From NCBI GenBank assembly GCA_034423135.1, contig DAOUJC010000004.1:62001-126000 (forward strand): DNA of 64,000 nucleotides, read 5' to 3'. A program made the position numbers and the translations under genes. Source of the DNA: JAPPHY01 sp034423135. Its GTDB lineage: Bacteria; Chloroflexota; Dehalococcoidia; Lucifugimonadales; UBA2985. The notes below the pieces were generated by a model that was not told where the DNA came from, did not search any database, and was given only the letters and a program-made list of their open reading frames with translations. Positions 17,097 through 25,427 of this stretch are shown one piece after another (the first letter of the stretch is position 1; each line of letters begins with the position of its first letter).

Positions 17097-17894
17097 TTAC
17101 AGCCCCATGAGCTTGTCCAGGCCCACGGTCAGCCCCTGTGTCTTCACGACCTCCCGAATGGCCAGCGTGACGCCCGGCATGTAGCACTCGCGGTTGATGG
17201 TGTCGTGGCGGAGGCTGAGGGTCTGCCCCTGCGTGCCCAGCAGCACCTCGTGGTGGGCCATCCTGCCGGGCATTCGCATGCTGTGGACGGATACGCCGTC
17301 CACGTCGCCGCCGCGCGTGCCCTCCACCGGCTCCCTCTCGGGCGCGGGCCTCGTGAACGGGCCCTCGCGGCCCTCGTGCAGGTTGCGCGCCAGCGCGATC
17401 GCCGTGCCGGACGGCGAGTCGATCTTGGCCTCGTGATGGGCCTCCACGATGTCCACGTAGTCGAAGTAGCGTCCCAGCCCCTTGACCAGGTGCATGAGCA
17501 GCACGGCTCCGATGGCAAAGTTGGGCGCGAGAAACGCTCCGATGCCGTGCTCGCGGGCGAGGGTGTCCAGCTCGCGTACAGAGTCCTCGTTGTGGCCGGT
17601 GGTTCCGACGACCAGGTTGACGCCGTGCGCGGCCGCCACCCGGCAGGCCGCCAGCGATGCCTCGGCGTTGGTGAAATCCACCATGACCTGCGGCCTGTGG
17701 GCGTCCACTATGGCGGCCAAGTCCGGCGAAACGGGAATGCTGCCGGAGCCGTCCGGCAGCGGCATGTACTCCTCGCCGGCGGCCCGGTCAACGCCGGCAA
17801 CCGGCTCAAGGTCCGGCTCGCGGCACACGGCGGCCAGTACCTCCCTGCCCATCTTTCCCATCACACCGTGTACAAGGACACTTATCGGCGCCAT
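17097..17894 (-). CDS. dapB: 4-hydroxy-tetrahydrodipicolinate reductase
   Basis: 265 residues from ATG 17894; a GTG nine bases upstream is the alternative. It reduces the DapA product with NAD(P)H. The N-terminal nucleotide motif is VLVHGVMGKMGREV. The central VDFTNAEASLA and VVGTTGHNED are typical, and the substrate motif EAHHEAKIDSPSGTA holds the catalytic His and Lys. It follows pnp by 33 bases on the same strand, so it probably belongs to an rpsO-pnp-dapB transcript. It is separated from asd-dapA by the opposite-strand methyltransferase gene. Confidence 0.95.
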   Translation of the reverse strand: MAPISVLVHGVMGKMGREVLAAVCREPDLEPVAGVDRAAGEEYMPLPDGSGSIPVSPDLAAIVDAHRPQVMVDFTNAEASLAACRVAAAHGVNLVVGTTGHNEDSVRELDTLAREHGIGAFLAPNFAIGAVLLMHLVKGLGRYFDYVDIVEAHHEAKIDSPSGTAIALARNLHEGREGPFTRPAPEREPVEGTRGGDVDGVSVHSMRMPGRMAHHEVLLGTQGQTLSLRHDTINRECYMPGVTLAIREVVKTQGLTVGLDKLMGL

Positions 17895-17927
17895 CTCCCG
17901 CACCTCACCTATGGGGTGGTCGCCGTC

Positions 17928-20183
17928 CTAGCGGGACGGCCTGAACGGAGGCCGCCTGCCTCCCTGCGAGTTGTTGTTCGGTCCTGAGCTGTTCCGCGGC
18001 CCGCGGTCGCGGGGCCTGCCCGGCCTGTCGTTGTCGCGGCGCGGCCTGTCGAACCGGGGCCTGGAGTCTGCGACGCGGGCGGGCGGGCGGTCGTCGGCGC
18101 CTCCATCCGAGAGGAGGGCGCGGCGGGACAGGTTGATGCGACCCATCGAGTCGATCTCCCTGACCATGACGGTGATCTCGTCACCGATGTTGACAACGTC
18201 CTCTACGGACTCCACGCGCTCGGTCGAGAGCTCGCTGATGTGCACCAGACCGTCCTTGCCGGGCAGTATCTCCACGAACGCGCCGAAGTTCATAAGGCGC
18301 ACCACCTTGCCGGTGTAGATGCCGCCGACCTCGGCCTCCTTGGTCAGAAGCTGGATGCGTTCCACAGCCCTGTCGGCTGCCTCCTGGCTCGTGGAGCCGA
18401 TGGTCACGGTGCCGTCGTTGTCAACGTTTATGGTGGTCTTCGTCTCCTCAATGATGGAGCGGATGGTCTTGCCGCCGGGGCCGATTACTGCGCCGATCTT
18501 CTCGACGGGTATCGAGAGCCTGATCATTCGAGGCGCGTACGGGCTCAGGTCCTCACGAGGGGCGGCCAAAGTCTCGCTGATGCGCTCCAGCACGAACATG
18601 CGCGCCTCGCGCGCTTGGCTGAGCGCCTCCTCCATGATGCCGTAGGTGATCCCCTTCACCTTGATGTCCATCTGGAGGGCGGTGATTCCCTGTGCGGTGC
18701 CGGCTACCTTGAAGTCCATGTCGCCGAGGGCGTCCTCAACGCCCTGTATGTCGGTGAGGATGACGTATCCGCCATCCTCCATCATCACGAGGCCCATAGC
18801 CACGCCGGCGACGGGCGCTCGGAGTGGCACGCCGGCGTCCATCAGTGCCAGGGTGCTGCCGCAGACGCTTGCCATGGAGGTGCTGCCGTTGGAGCCCAGA
18901 GACTCGGACACCAGGCGGATGGTGTAGGGGAACTCCTCCTCGCTCGGCACGACGGGAACCAGCGCGCGCTCCGCTAGAGCGCCGTGGCCTATCTCTCGGC
19001 GGCCGGGGCCTCCCACCCGCCGGACCTCGCCGACGGAGTAGGGGGGGAAGTTGTAGTGGTGCATGTATCGCTTGGAGTCCTCGGGGTTGATGGTGTCCAG
19101 CTTCTGGTTCTCAGACATGGAGCCGAGGGTGGCAATTGTGAGGACCTGCGTCTGGCCGCGGGTGAAGAGGCCGGTGCCGTGAGTCCGCGGCAGGATGGAG
19201 GTCTCGCAGGTGATGGGGCGAATCTGCTTGGGCGCTCGACCGTCAGGCCGAAGGCCGCGCTGGACGATTCCCGAGCGCACCTCTCGCTTGAGCAGCGCGT
19301 CGAATGCAGAGCGCACGACCTGCGATGAGTGGTCGTCCGCGAGCTCAGTTGCGATTTCGCGGCTCAGCTCGTCAAGGGCGCCGTCGCGCTCGCCCTTCTC
19401 CCTGCCGGAGAAGATTGTGGAGTGCAGGCGGCCGTCCACCATGGAAGCCACCTTCTCGACCAGGTCGGTGCCTGCGATGGGGTCAAGGTTCGGCGTCATC
19501 TTGGGCTTGGCGGCGTCGTCCATCAGCTCCCGCTGGAAGCCGATGATGGTCTGGTTCGTCTCCTGTCCCAGCTTGACCGCGCTGATGATGACGTCCTCAG
19601 GCACCTCGTTGGCGCCTGCCTCCACCATTGCGATGGCTTCGCCGGTGCCGGCCACTACCAGGTCCAGCTTGCTCTCTTCCAGCTGTGCGAACGTGGGGTT
19701 GACGACCAGCTCGCCGTCTATGTAGCCGAGCCTTGTGGCGGCAACTGGCCCATCGAACGGGATCTCGGACAGGCAGAGGGCTGAGGATGCGCCGATGATG
19801 CCCAGGACGTCGGGGTCATTCTCCTGGTCTGCGGACAGAACCGTGACGATGACCTGGATCTCGTTGTGGAAGCCCTTCGGGAAGAGGGGGCGCAGAGGTC
19901 GGTCGGTGAGGCGTGCCGCGAGGGTTGCGACCTCCGTCGGTCGGCCCTCCCTTCGGAAGAAGCTGCCGGGAATCTTGCCCGCGGCGTACAGGCGCTCTTC
20001 GTAGTCGATGGTCAGGGGCAGGAAGTCCACGCCTTCCCTGGGGTTTGGCGCGGCGCAGGCCGTGACCAGCAGGATGGTGTCACCATATCGGACTGTCACG
20101 GAGCCGCCAGCCTGGTTGGCCAGCTTGCCGGTCTCGATGGTGAGCATGCGACCGGCGATCTCTCCGCTAGCTGTGTGAATCAA
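17928..20183 (-). CDS. pnp: Polyribonucleotide nucleotidyltransferase (PNPase)
   Basis: About 751 residues from a TTG at 20183 that has GAGGAGG 11 bases upstream. An ATG at 20219 in frame would add 12 residues but has no ribosome-binding site. The start IHTASGEIAGRMLTIETGKL fits the family N-terminus. Two RNase PH domains flank a helical linker. A KH domain (VIGPGGKTIRSIIEET, about residue 570) and an S1 domain (GGIYTGKVVRLMNFGAFVEI) follow. The tail is rich in Arg, Pro, Asn and Gly. It degrades RNA 3'-5' with phosphate. The rpsO-pnp order is the classic arrangement. Confidence 0.95.
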   Translation of the reverse strand: MIHTASGEIAGRMLTIETGKLANQAGGSVTVRYGDTILLVTACAAPNPREGVDFLPLTIDYEERLYAAGKIPGSFFRREGRPTEVATLAARLTDRPLRPLFPKGFHNEIQVIVTVLSADQENDPDVLGIIGASSALCLSEIPFDGPVAATRLGYIDGELVVNPTFAQLEESKLDLVVAGTGEAIAMVEAGANEVPEDVIISAVKLGQETNQTIIGFQRELMDDAAKPKMTPNLDPIAGTDLVEKVASMVDGRLHSTIFSGREKGERDGALDELSREIATELADDHSSQVVRSAFDALLKREVRSGIVQRGLRPDGRAPKQIRPITCETSILPRTHGTGLFTRGQTQVLTIATLGSMSENQKLDTINPEDSKRYMHHYNFPPYSVGEVRRVGGPGRREIGHGALAERALVPVVPSEEEFPYTIRLVSESLGSNGSTSMASVCGSTLALMDAGVPLRAPVAGVAMGLVMMEDGGYVILTDIQGVEDALGDMDFKVAGTAQGITALQMDIKVKGITYGIMEEALSQAREARMFVLERISETLAAPREDLSPYAPRMIRLSIPVEKIGAVIGPGGKTIRSIIEETKTTINVDNDGTVTIGSTSQEAADRAVERIQLLTKEAEVGGIYTGKVVRLMNFGAFVEILPGKDGLVHISELSTERVESVEDVVNIGDEITVMVREIDSMGRINLSRRALLSDGGADDRPPARVADSRPRFDRPRRDNDRPGRPRDRGPRNSSGPNNNSQGGRRPPFRPSR

Positions 20184-20236
20184 GGTATTCTTATCCTCCT
20201 CATATTTTGTGAGCAACATGGGGAGAACAAAGAAAG

Positions 20237-20257
20237 AGCGCCCTTTGAGCGGGCGCT
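20237..20257 (-). terminator. Hairpin at the end of rpsO, before pnp
   Basis: On the minus strand AGCGCCC and GGGCGCT form a 7-pair stem with a 7-base loop, followed by CTTTCTTTG. The stem overlaps the rpsO stop codon. It could be a weak terminator or an RNA-processing site that uncouples rpsO from pnp, as known for this gene pair in other bacteria. The T-tract is poor, so readthrough is likely. Confidence 0.55.
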
Positions 20258-20522
20258 ATCTGCGAATGCCAAGGCTGGAGGTAATCTCCAGGTAGCGGGC
20301 GCTGTCTTCCTTCAAGAGGTAACGTAGGAGGCGTCGGCGCTTGCCTACCAACTTGAGCAGCCCGCGGAGACAATGGTAGTCTTTGCGATGCACCCTCAGG
20401 TGGTTGCTCAGGTGGTTGATCCTCTGCGTCAGGATGGCAATCTGCACACCTGTGGAGCCGGTGTCACCTTCCCTGTTCTGGTACTCCCTGATGAGGTCCT
20501 GCTTGGTCTCTGTCCCCAGCAT
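20256..20522 (-). CDS. rpsO: 30S ribosomal protein S15
   Basis: 88 residues, the standard length. Family motifs are present: IREYQNREGDTGSTGVQIA, then LTQRINHLSNHLRVHRKDYH and LLKLVGKRRRLLRYLL. S15 binds the central domain of 16S rRNA and bridges the subunits. It is the first gene of the rpsO-pnp-dapB group and has its own promoter. Confidence 0.97.
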   Translation of the reverse strand: MLGTETKQDLIREYQNREGDTGSTGVQIAILTQRINHLSNHLRVHRKDYHCLRGLLKLVGKRRRLLRYLLKEDSARYLEITSSLGIRR

Positions 20523-20560
20523 CTACGACTCTGACCTTTCTCTATTCTCTACTCAGCGGG

Positions 20561-20589
20561 ATTATATCACAGGTTACGCTGGCAGTAAA
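20561..20589 (-). promoter_or_regulatory. rpsO promoter with extended -10
   Basis: On the minus strand TTTACT (20584-20589), a 17-base spacer, then TATAAT (20561-20566) preceded by TGA, giving an extended -10. It lies about 40 bases before the rpsO start. Confidence 0.7.
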
Positions 20590-20812
20590 TTGGAGTTGGT
20601 GAATTGGCCGCGCAGCGTGAAGGGGCTGAGAAAGCCGCTGCCGAGAATTCCAGGCGCTTCGAACTCAGATACGGCATGGACGGATGAGGCGGAAGACCTG
20701 ATGGAGCGCCCGGCCCGGCGCTGCCAGCTTGCCGGAGCGGCTGGCCACGCCCGACACACTGGCGAACGGCTCTCTTGTACTTCGCGGCCTACGGTGGTTG
20801 GAAGCAGGGCGG

Positions 20813-21100
20813 CTATCGCATTGCGCGTTCAGCGGTGAAACAGTCGCTGCAGTACACGGGCCTGCCCAGCCTGGGCTGGAATGGCACTTCCGCGTCGCGG
20901 CCGCAGGTGGCGCATACTATGGCGTGCATCACGCGGGGCGCGCCTTCTTCGCTAGTTCGTGACCTACGGCGAGCCGCGCGGCACTGGGGGCAGCGGCTGG
21001 GCTCGTTGAGAAGTCCTCGCTTCTGGTAAAAGTCCTGTTCGCCCTCGGTGAACAGGAACTCGACTCCACACTCTCTGCAAACCAGACTCTTATCACTCAA
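20813..21100 (-). CDS. Double zinc-ribbon CxxC protein
   Basis: 95 residues from TTG 21100, which has AGGAGG ten bases upstream; the longer open frame has an implausible N-terminus. The first half (LVCRECGVEFLFTEGEQDFY, then NEPSRCPQCRAARR) is the probable zinc-ribbon domain of PF13451 type. The second half carries another Cys set (IVCATCGRDAEVPFQP, then PVYCSDCF) of the CxxC_CxxC_SSSS kind. These proteins are small, cytosolic and widespread in Chloroflexota and Firmicutes; a nucleic-acid role is assumed but unproved. Confidence 0.8.
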   Translation of the reverse strand: MSDKSLVCRECGVEFLFTEGEQDFYQKRGLLNEPSRCPQCRAARRRSRTSEEGAPRVMHAIVCATCGRDAEVPFQPRLGRPVYCSDCFTAERAMR

Positions 21101-21368
21101 ACCGACGGGTCCTCCTCGGAGAATTCTGGGCCGCTTGATCGACCGGTACATCGATGCCCAGAACCCCGGAGAAGGACCTTCCGAGCCGCGTCGTAGCATT
21201 CCATGTGATATAGAATGCGGTGTTAGTGGGCGAGTCTATCATCGAAAACCGTGCGCGTCAAGAGCGCCAAGCGGGGATTGTTGACGCTCAGGGAGCCTGC
21301 AACGGCGTTTGGCGGCCGAATGGGTGCGTCGGATTGCCAATTCACCCCAGATGTGGGACAATGCGTGT

Positions 21369-22253
21369 ATGAGAATTGGCGCGTTCCAGCTAATCGACCC
21401 CATCCCCGAGTTCAAGGATCTCCACGCCATCGCCTTGCTTCATCCTTGGGTGGACGCTGGCAGCGTGGGCACCATGGCCCTGGAGCGGCTGGAGAACCAC
21501 TTCGGCGCGCAGGAGCTCGGAAAGCTCCACAGGCCCGGAAGCTTCTTCGACTTTACGCGATATCGACCAACGTCGAAGTTCGTGGAGGGCGAGCGAGTCA
21601 TCGTGGTACCCAACACCAACGTCTACTACGCGCTGCAGGATGAGGGCCCCGACTTCCTGTTCATACATCTCATGGAACCTCACGCCTTCGCGGAGAGGTA
21701 CGTCAAGTCCGTGGTGGAGCTGCTCAAGGCGCTGGACGTGAAGAGGTACTGCCGCATCAGCGGCATGTACAACGCCGTTCCTCACACCCGACGCTTGCGA
21801 ATCACTGGCTCTCCGGAGCTGGAGAAGATGCCGCAGATGGCCGGGCTCATCACCCCGCGCCGGGCTACCGGGGGCTACCAGGGCCCAACGAGCATCATGA
21901 ACTCGCTGACGGACGAGCTGGAGAAGCTGGGCACGGAAATGATCAACTTCATGGTGCACCTTCCCCACTACCTGAGCCTGGATGAGGATTACCAGGGAAC
22001 GGCCAGGCTGATGGAGGTGCTGTGCGCGCTCTACGACCTGCCGTCCGATCTTGTGGAGGCGGATCTGGGGGTGAGCCAGTACCAGGACGTGGGCAACCGC
22101 GTTGAGAAGAACCTCCAGGTGAAGGCTCTCGTGTCGAAGCTGGAGGAGTACTACGACGACCAGCAGGAGGAGCCGGAGCAGGAGGAGGAGTCTCCTCCGC
22201 TGGCGCCCGGCGTGGAAAACTTCCTCCGCGAGATGGGCATCCGCCTGGACTAG
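21369..22253 (+). CDS. PAC2-family protein
   Basis: 294 residues from ATG 21369 (MRIGAFQLIDPIPEFKD). PAC2 features include PHAFAERYVKSVVELLKAL, a serine- and Tyr-containing segment (ISGMYNAVPHTRRLRITGS), and the late PHYLSLDEDYQGTARLMEVL, which matches the proteasome-assembly-chaperone-like fold. A Glu-rich stretch (about 258-275) leads to the conserved end NFLREMGIRLD. The family occurs in archaea, actinobacteria and Chloroflexota; the bacterial role is unknown. No proteasome genes are in the window. Confidence 0.8.
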   Translation: MRIGAFQLIDPIPEFKDLHAIALLHPWVDAGSVGTMALERLENHFGAQELGKLHRPGSFFDFTRYRPTSKFVEGERVIVVPNTNVYYALQDEGPDFLFIHLMEPHAFAERYVKSVVELLKALDVKRYCRISGMYNAVPHTRRLRITGSPELEKMPQMAGLITPRRATGGYQGPTSIMNSLTDELEKLGTEMINFMVHLPHYLSLDEDYQGTARLMEVLCALYDLPSDLVEADLGVSQYQDVGNRVEKNLQVKALVSKLEEYYDDQQEEPEQEEESPPLAPGVENFLREMGIRLD

Positions 22254-22383
22254 GCGCAGCTTCCCGCAATCCGCAGTTCGGAATAGTCAGCAGAGTTCCT
22301 CCAGGCGGTCGGGGATCGCGGCTTCAACGTAAGCCTGACAAGACACTGCTTCCGGGCTGTCTCCTGCTATACCAGCATACGTC

Positions 22384-23064
22384 ATGAACTCCACACCTCT
22401 AGACGGTCTCAGCGGCGACTACCTCTGGCGCAGGGAGGAATCCGAGGGTAGCTCCTACCCGAACAACCTACGTCTGAGGGTGCATCGCGCCATCAGCTGG
22501 ATCCAGCGCGCGGAGATGGCCGCAATCGACGGCGACCCGGACGTTGCCTTCACCTGCTACTGGATCGCGTTCAACGCCGCATACGCCGAAGATACGGCCT
22601 ACGCAGCCGAGGTTACGGCTCGGGACCTGTTCAGAAACTACATCGACAGGATCCTGAGGCTCGATGATGAAGGTGTGATTTATAGCGCCGTATGGAATCG
22701 ATTCTCGGAACTGGTCAACGACCTGCTGAGCAACAGGTACGTGTACGAGCCGTTCTGGAAGCACCAGAACGGTGTATCGGGGTTCGATGACTGGGAAGAG
22801 CGCCTTCGATACGGCATGCAGTCGATAAACCAGGCTCGCGCCGGACAGAAGACCGATGCGCTGCTGGCTACATTGTTCGACCGCCTGTACGTGCTGAGGA
22901 ATCAGATCCTGCACGGCGGCGCAACCTGGAACAGCAGCGTCAACCGCAAGCAGGTGGATGACGGCGCTGCGATAATGGCGTTCATGATTCCGGCCTTCGT
23001 CAGTGTCATGATGGACCACCCGGACGAGCCGTGGGGCGCCAACCACTATCCCGTTGTGGAGTAG
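22384..23064 (+). CDS. HEPN-domain protein, candidate RNase
   Basis: 226 residues, all-helical in appearance. The HEPN signature RNQILH (Arg172 to His177) follows FDRLYVLR, and the N-terminal half has the substrate-length helix pair AISWIQRAE with FTCYWIAFNAAYAE. The highly conserved end (QVDDGAAIMAFMIPAFVSVM, then PWGANHYPVVE) recurs as a broken copy 1.1 kb downstream. HEPN proteins of this kind are usually metal-independent RNases in toxin-antitoxin, abortive-infection or other defence systems. The next gene on the strand is a YaaA-like protein, 108 bases away, and may be its partner. Calling it a toxin is inference. Confidence 0.72.
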   Translation: MNSTPLDGLSGDYLWRREESEGSSYPNNLRLRVHRAISWIQRAEMAAIDGDPDVAFTCYWIAFNAAYAEDTAYAAEVTARDLFRNYIDRILRLDDEGVIYSAVWNRFSELVNDLLSNRYVYEPFWKHQNGVSGFDDWEERLRYGMQSINQARAGQKTDALLATLFDRLYVLRNQILHGGATWNSSVNRKQVDDGAAIMAFMIPAFVSVMMDHPDEPWGANHYPVVE

Positions 23065-23172
23065 TGAGCCACTGAACTGCGCTGTGGGGAGCACTCAGTA
23101 GGCTCCTGGGAAGCACCAACTGGGACCCTATGACCACATGGAGTCTATTGTGAACCGGATGGAGGCATCGAG

Positions 23173-23862
23173 ATGATCATCGTGATTTCATGCGCCGGAA
23201 GCAAGGCCGCGAGCGCAGGCAGGATGCGGACGCCGGACGGCAGGCCGGTCGAGATCGTGGCGCACCCGCAGCTGATGCAGGAGTCACGGATCGACCCCAA
23301 CCTCGTCTACGTTTCACCGGACGATCAGTCCGGCTTCGGCGTGACCTGGCGGGAGAAGCTGGCAAGTTACAACGAAGCGTACAGGCGCACAGGCGGCAAC
23401 CCCCACGAACTGCTGCCCGCCTTCCGGCTGTACAAGAACCGGGTCTATCGTGATCTGGTCGAGAAGTTCGAGCCGGAGAGCGTGTTCATCCTCGCGGCCG
23501 GATGGGGGCTCATCCGGTCCGACTACCTCACACCGCAATACGACATCACCTTCTCCAGCATGGCGCCGCCCGCGGAAAGGCGGGACTACGCTAGTGACGA
23601 CGGCTTCAGTGACTACAATGCTCTGGCAGACGTCGAAGGCCCATTGAACGGCCCTGTTGTCTGCGTTGCCAGCCAAGCCTACCTCCCGTTGTTCCACAAA
23701 CTGACCGAATCACTCGACTGCGAGAAGCTGGCGTTCTTCGTCACTAATGTTCCCCCTGATCTTCCCGGGTGCAAGCCAGTGAGATACGACGTCAAGGGAA
23801 TGGCAAACAACTGGCAGTACAGATGCGCCCGCGACCTCATTGACGGCAAGCTGGAAGTGTAG
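23173..23862 (+). CDS. YaaA/DUF6884-like protein
   Basis: 229 residues from ATG 23173, preceded by GGAGGCATCGAG. It opens with MIIVISCAGSKA, the strand-loop typical of YaaA and DUF6884 proteins, then PAFRLYKNRVYRDLVEKF, ILAAGWGLIRSDYLTPQYDI (the conserved SAxxGLI-type motif) and VVCVASQAYLPLF. YaaA limits peroxide damage in E. coli; DUF6884 members are seen in defence and nucleotide-modification neighbourhoods. Its position behind the HEPN gene suggests they act together. Function is not assignable from the sequence. Confidence 0.65.
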   Translation: MIIVISCAGSKAASAGRMRTPDGRPVEIVAHPQLMQESRIDPNLVYVSPDDQSGFGVTWREKLASYNEAYRRTGGNPHELLPAFRLYKNRVYRDLVEKFEPESVFILAAGWGLIRSDYLTPQYDITFSSMAPPAERRDYASDDGFSDYNALADVEGPLNGPVVCVASQAYLPLFHKLTESLDCEKLAFFVTNVPPDLPGCKPVRYDVKGMANNWQYRCARDLIDGKLEV

Positions 23863-24160
23863 ATGCCTCTGATTTGCCCGCTCCGTTCGGTGCTACGCTC
23901 AAGAGTCTTCCGCTGAGCCAGGGCCGCGCTACTTCCCACTCCTAATTCTCGTTCAGAAACACGTGGGACCATTAAGGAGGAAATGGAGGGGCCATCCTGG
24001 AGGTGAGCTAAAGCAAGAGGAGGCCCCTCATGCGGGTAGTTGGGCTACCCAAGGTATTGCATCAAGCCGGCCTCGGCGAGAACCACTGCGGAGTCGCTCA
24101 GCGACGAAGCGAGAGTGACATAGGGCGCACTGAGCCTGTGCGGGAGGTTCAAGTGCTGGG
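23863..24160. other. Non-coding stretch between the YaaA-like gene and the HEPN remnant
   Basis: An 8-base inverted repeat GAGGGGCC (23986-23993) / GGCCCCTC (24022-24029) encloses 28 bases. A 44-codon open frame starts at 24030 behind a GAGGAGG but resembles nothing I know and runs into the remnant. No intact gene is supported. The sequence probably includes debris from whatever removed most of the second HEPN copy. Confidence 0.45.
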
Positions 24161-24253
24161 ATAGTGGCGTTCATTATTCCGGCCTTCGTCGGCGTAATGA
24201 TGAGCCACCCGGATCAGCCTTGGGGCGTCAACCACTTTCCTGTTGTGGAGTAG
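24161..24253 (+). pseudogene. 3' remnant of a second HEPN gene
   Basis: 31 codons including the stop translate to a near copy of the last 30 residues of the intact HEPN protein, from AFIIPAFVGVMM to NHFPVVE. By hand count 80 of 93 bases and 23 of 30 residues agree, with many changes at third positions. The similarity fades upstream of about 24140, and no open frame leads into it. It was therefore a functional paralogue long enough to diverge before it was truncated. Confidence 0.8.
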
Positions 24254-24321
24254 GGCAGGCGGGCTTGTATGAGAAGAGCGCAACGGGAGTGTGCCTGCTG
24301 TAGTAACCTCTGGTGAAGTGA

Positions 24322-25014
24322 CTATCTTCTCTTGTGTACTCTGTACAAAGCGCAGTCCATGAACGCGTAAATGCCGGATCGCGGGCTGGGTAACTCTACT
24401 TTTGTCCAGCCCTTGGTTCGGATTGCTTCAAGATTGCGTTCATCTGCGAGGGCTTTCATGGCCCTTTCCACCTCTCTTGTTCCTGTAGCCTCGTAGTCTT
24501 TCCTGGTTGGCCACTGTACTTTGAATTCTCTCTTGATGGCCTTCTCGTTTTCGTTTACCGAGTTAGGCTCTCGAACGATCATATCCCCGCTCCTGTCTAC
24601 TGGATAGCACCCGATTGGTGTGATCAGGCAATAGGCTATGACTGCCCCGGCATCAAGCACGGCTTTGAGCGAGTCCATATCCTTGGGTAGATGCTCCTTC
24701 TTGCGTGTCTTGTTGTTGATCCCGTCTTGATTGGTGAACGGAGTCTTGACTTCAACAGCAAAGACAATCTCAGTGTCCCTCAGTGCCACTATGTCGCGCC
24801 TAAAGCTTCCCTGGCGGTGTTGCCGTCTTAGTTGGAGATCTGCACCGTTCCACCTCTGCTCGCCCAAGAGACGACAGAATTCATCTTCTACGGTGCGCTC
24901 ATGCTGTCCATTTGGCTGCTCAGCAATCTTGCCAAGAGGGTGTGAAGTTCCGATCCAGGTGACCAGACCATCGAATGCCTCGCCAACTTGCCTGTCTATT
25001 TCTGCCAACCTCAT
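24322..25014 (-). CDS. PD-(D/E)xK nuclease-like protein, unrecognised family
   Basis: 230 residues from ATG 25014, with GGGAGG 10 bases upstream. A PD-(D/E)xK-type core is visible: Glu residues in ERTVEDEF (near 40-46), Asp74 in FRRDIVALRD, then Glu88 and Lys90 in AVEVKTPF. This is the layout of restriction-endonuclease-fold proteins. The C-terminal part (WPTRKDYEATGTREVERAMK) is not recognised. Base composition is AT-richer than the neighbours, which suggests transfer. It faces the HEPN genes and is divergent from the DUF4160 gene. A defence nuclease is plausible. Confidence 0.6.
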   Translation of the reverse strand: MRLAEIDRQVGEAFDGLVTWIGTSHPLGKIAEQPNGQHERTVEDEFCRLLGEQRWNGADLQLRRQHRQGSFRRDIVALRDTEIVFAVEVKTPFTNQDGINNKTRKKEHLPKDMDSLKAVLDAGAVIAYCLITPIGCYPVDRSGDMIVREPNSVNENEKAIKREFKVQWPTRKDYEATGTREVERAMKALADERNLEAIRTKGWTKVELPSPRSGIYAFMDCALYRVHKRR

Positions 25015-25185
25015 CGAAATTTCGCCTCCCACTAAGTCTTCCCATAAACAAAGTAGATTGCATGATAACATCTCTAAGGCGCGTTCAATCCCACACCTGT
25101 GTGCTTTGCGCCATGTATCGATCTATGATACACTTTGCGCGAGTGAGCGCCACGTGGAGGATTCCAACTTGCTCAGGGATTACAA

Positions 25186-25422
25186 ATGCCGACTGTGGTC
25201 ATTGACGGACAGTTCCGTTTTGTCGTCAACACCAAAGAGAACAGCTTCGAGCCTCCTCACGTACACGTCTGGGTTGGCGGTGAGGATGTGTGCCGCATCG
25301 AGTTGAACGGAGGGACCTATATGGACGATCCTCCACCCGGCAACTTCAGGGACATTATGCGGGTGTACGCAAGGTATGCAGAGGACATCAGAAGCACGTG
25401 GGACGCAATTCACGGAGGTTAG
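25186..25422 (+). CDS. DUF4160-domain protein
   Basis: 78 residues. The DUF4160 signature is clear: FRFVVNTKENSFEPPHVHVW (His-x-His after PP), then CRIELNGG and the C-terminal helix IMRVYARYAEDIRSTWDAIH. DUF4160 genes very often sit directly before a DUF2442 gene, as here, and the pair is regarded as a probable toxin-antitoxin module. The HVHV motif could bind metal. Confidence 0.82.
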   Translation: MPTVVIDGQFRFVVNTKENSFEPPHVHVWVGGEDVCRIELNGGTYMDDPPPGNFRDIMRVYARYAEDIRSTWDAIHGG

Positions 25423-25427
25423 CCGGT

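Noticed and set aside
24060..24160. Faint likeness to domain V of a group II intron (GAGCCTGTGCGGGAGG)
   Set aside because: The domain V stem cannot be completed and no reverse transcriptase or intron boundaries are visible.
24030..24164. 44-codon open frame with a good GAGGAGG upstream
   Set aside because: No similarity to any known small protein, and it runs into the HEPN remnant in another frame.
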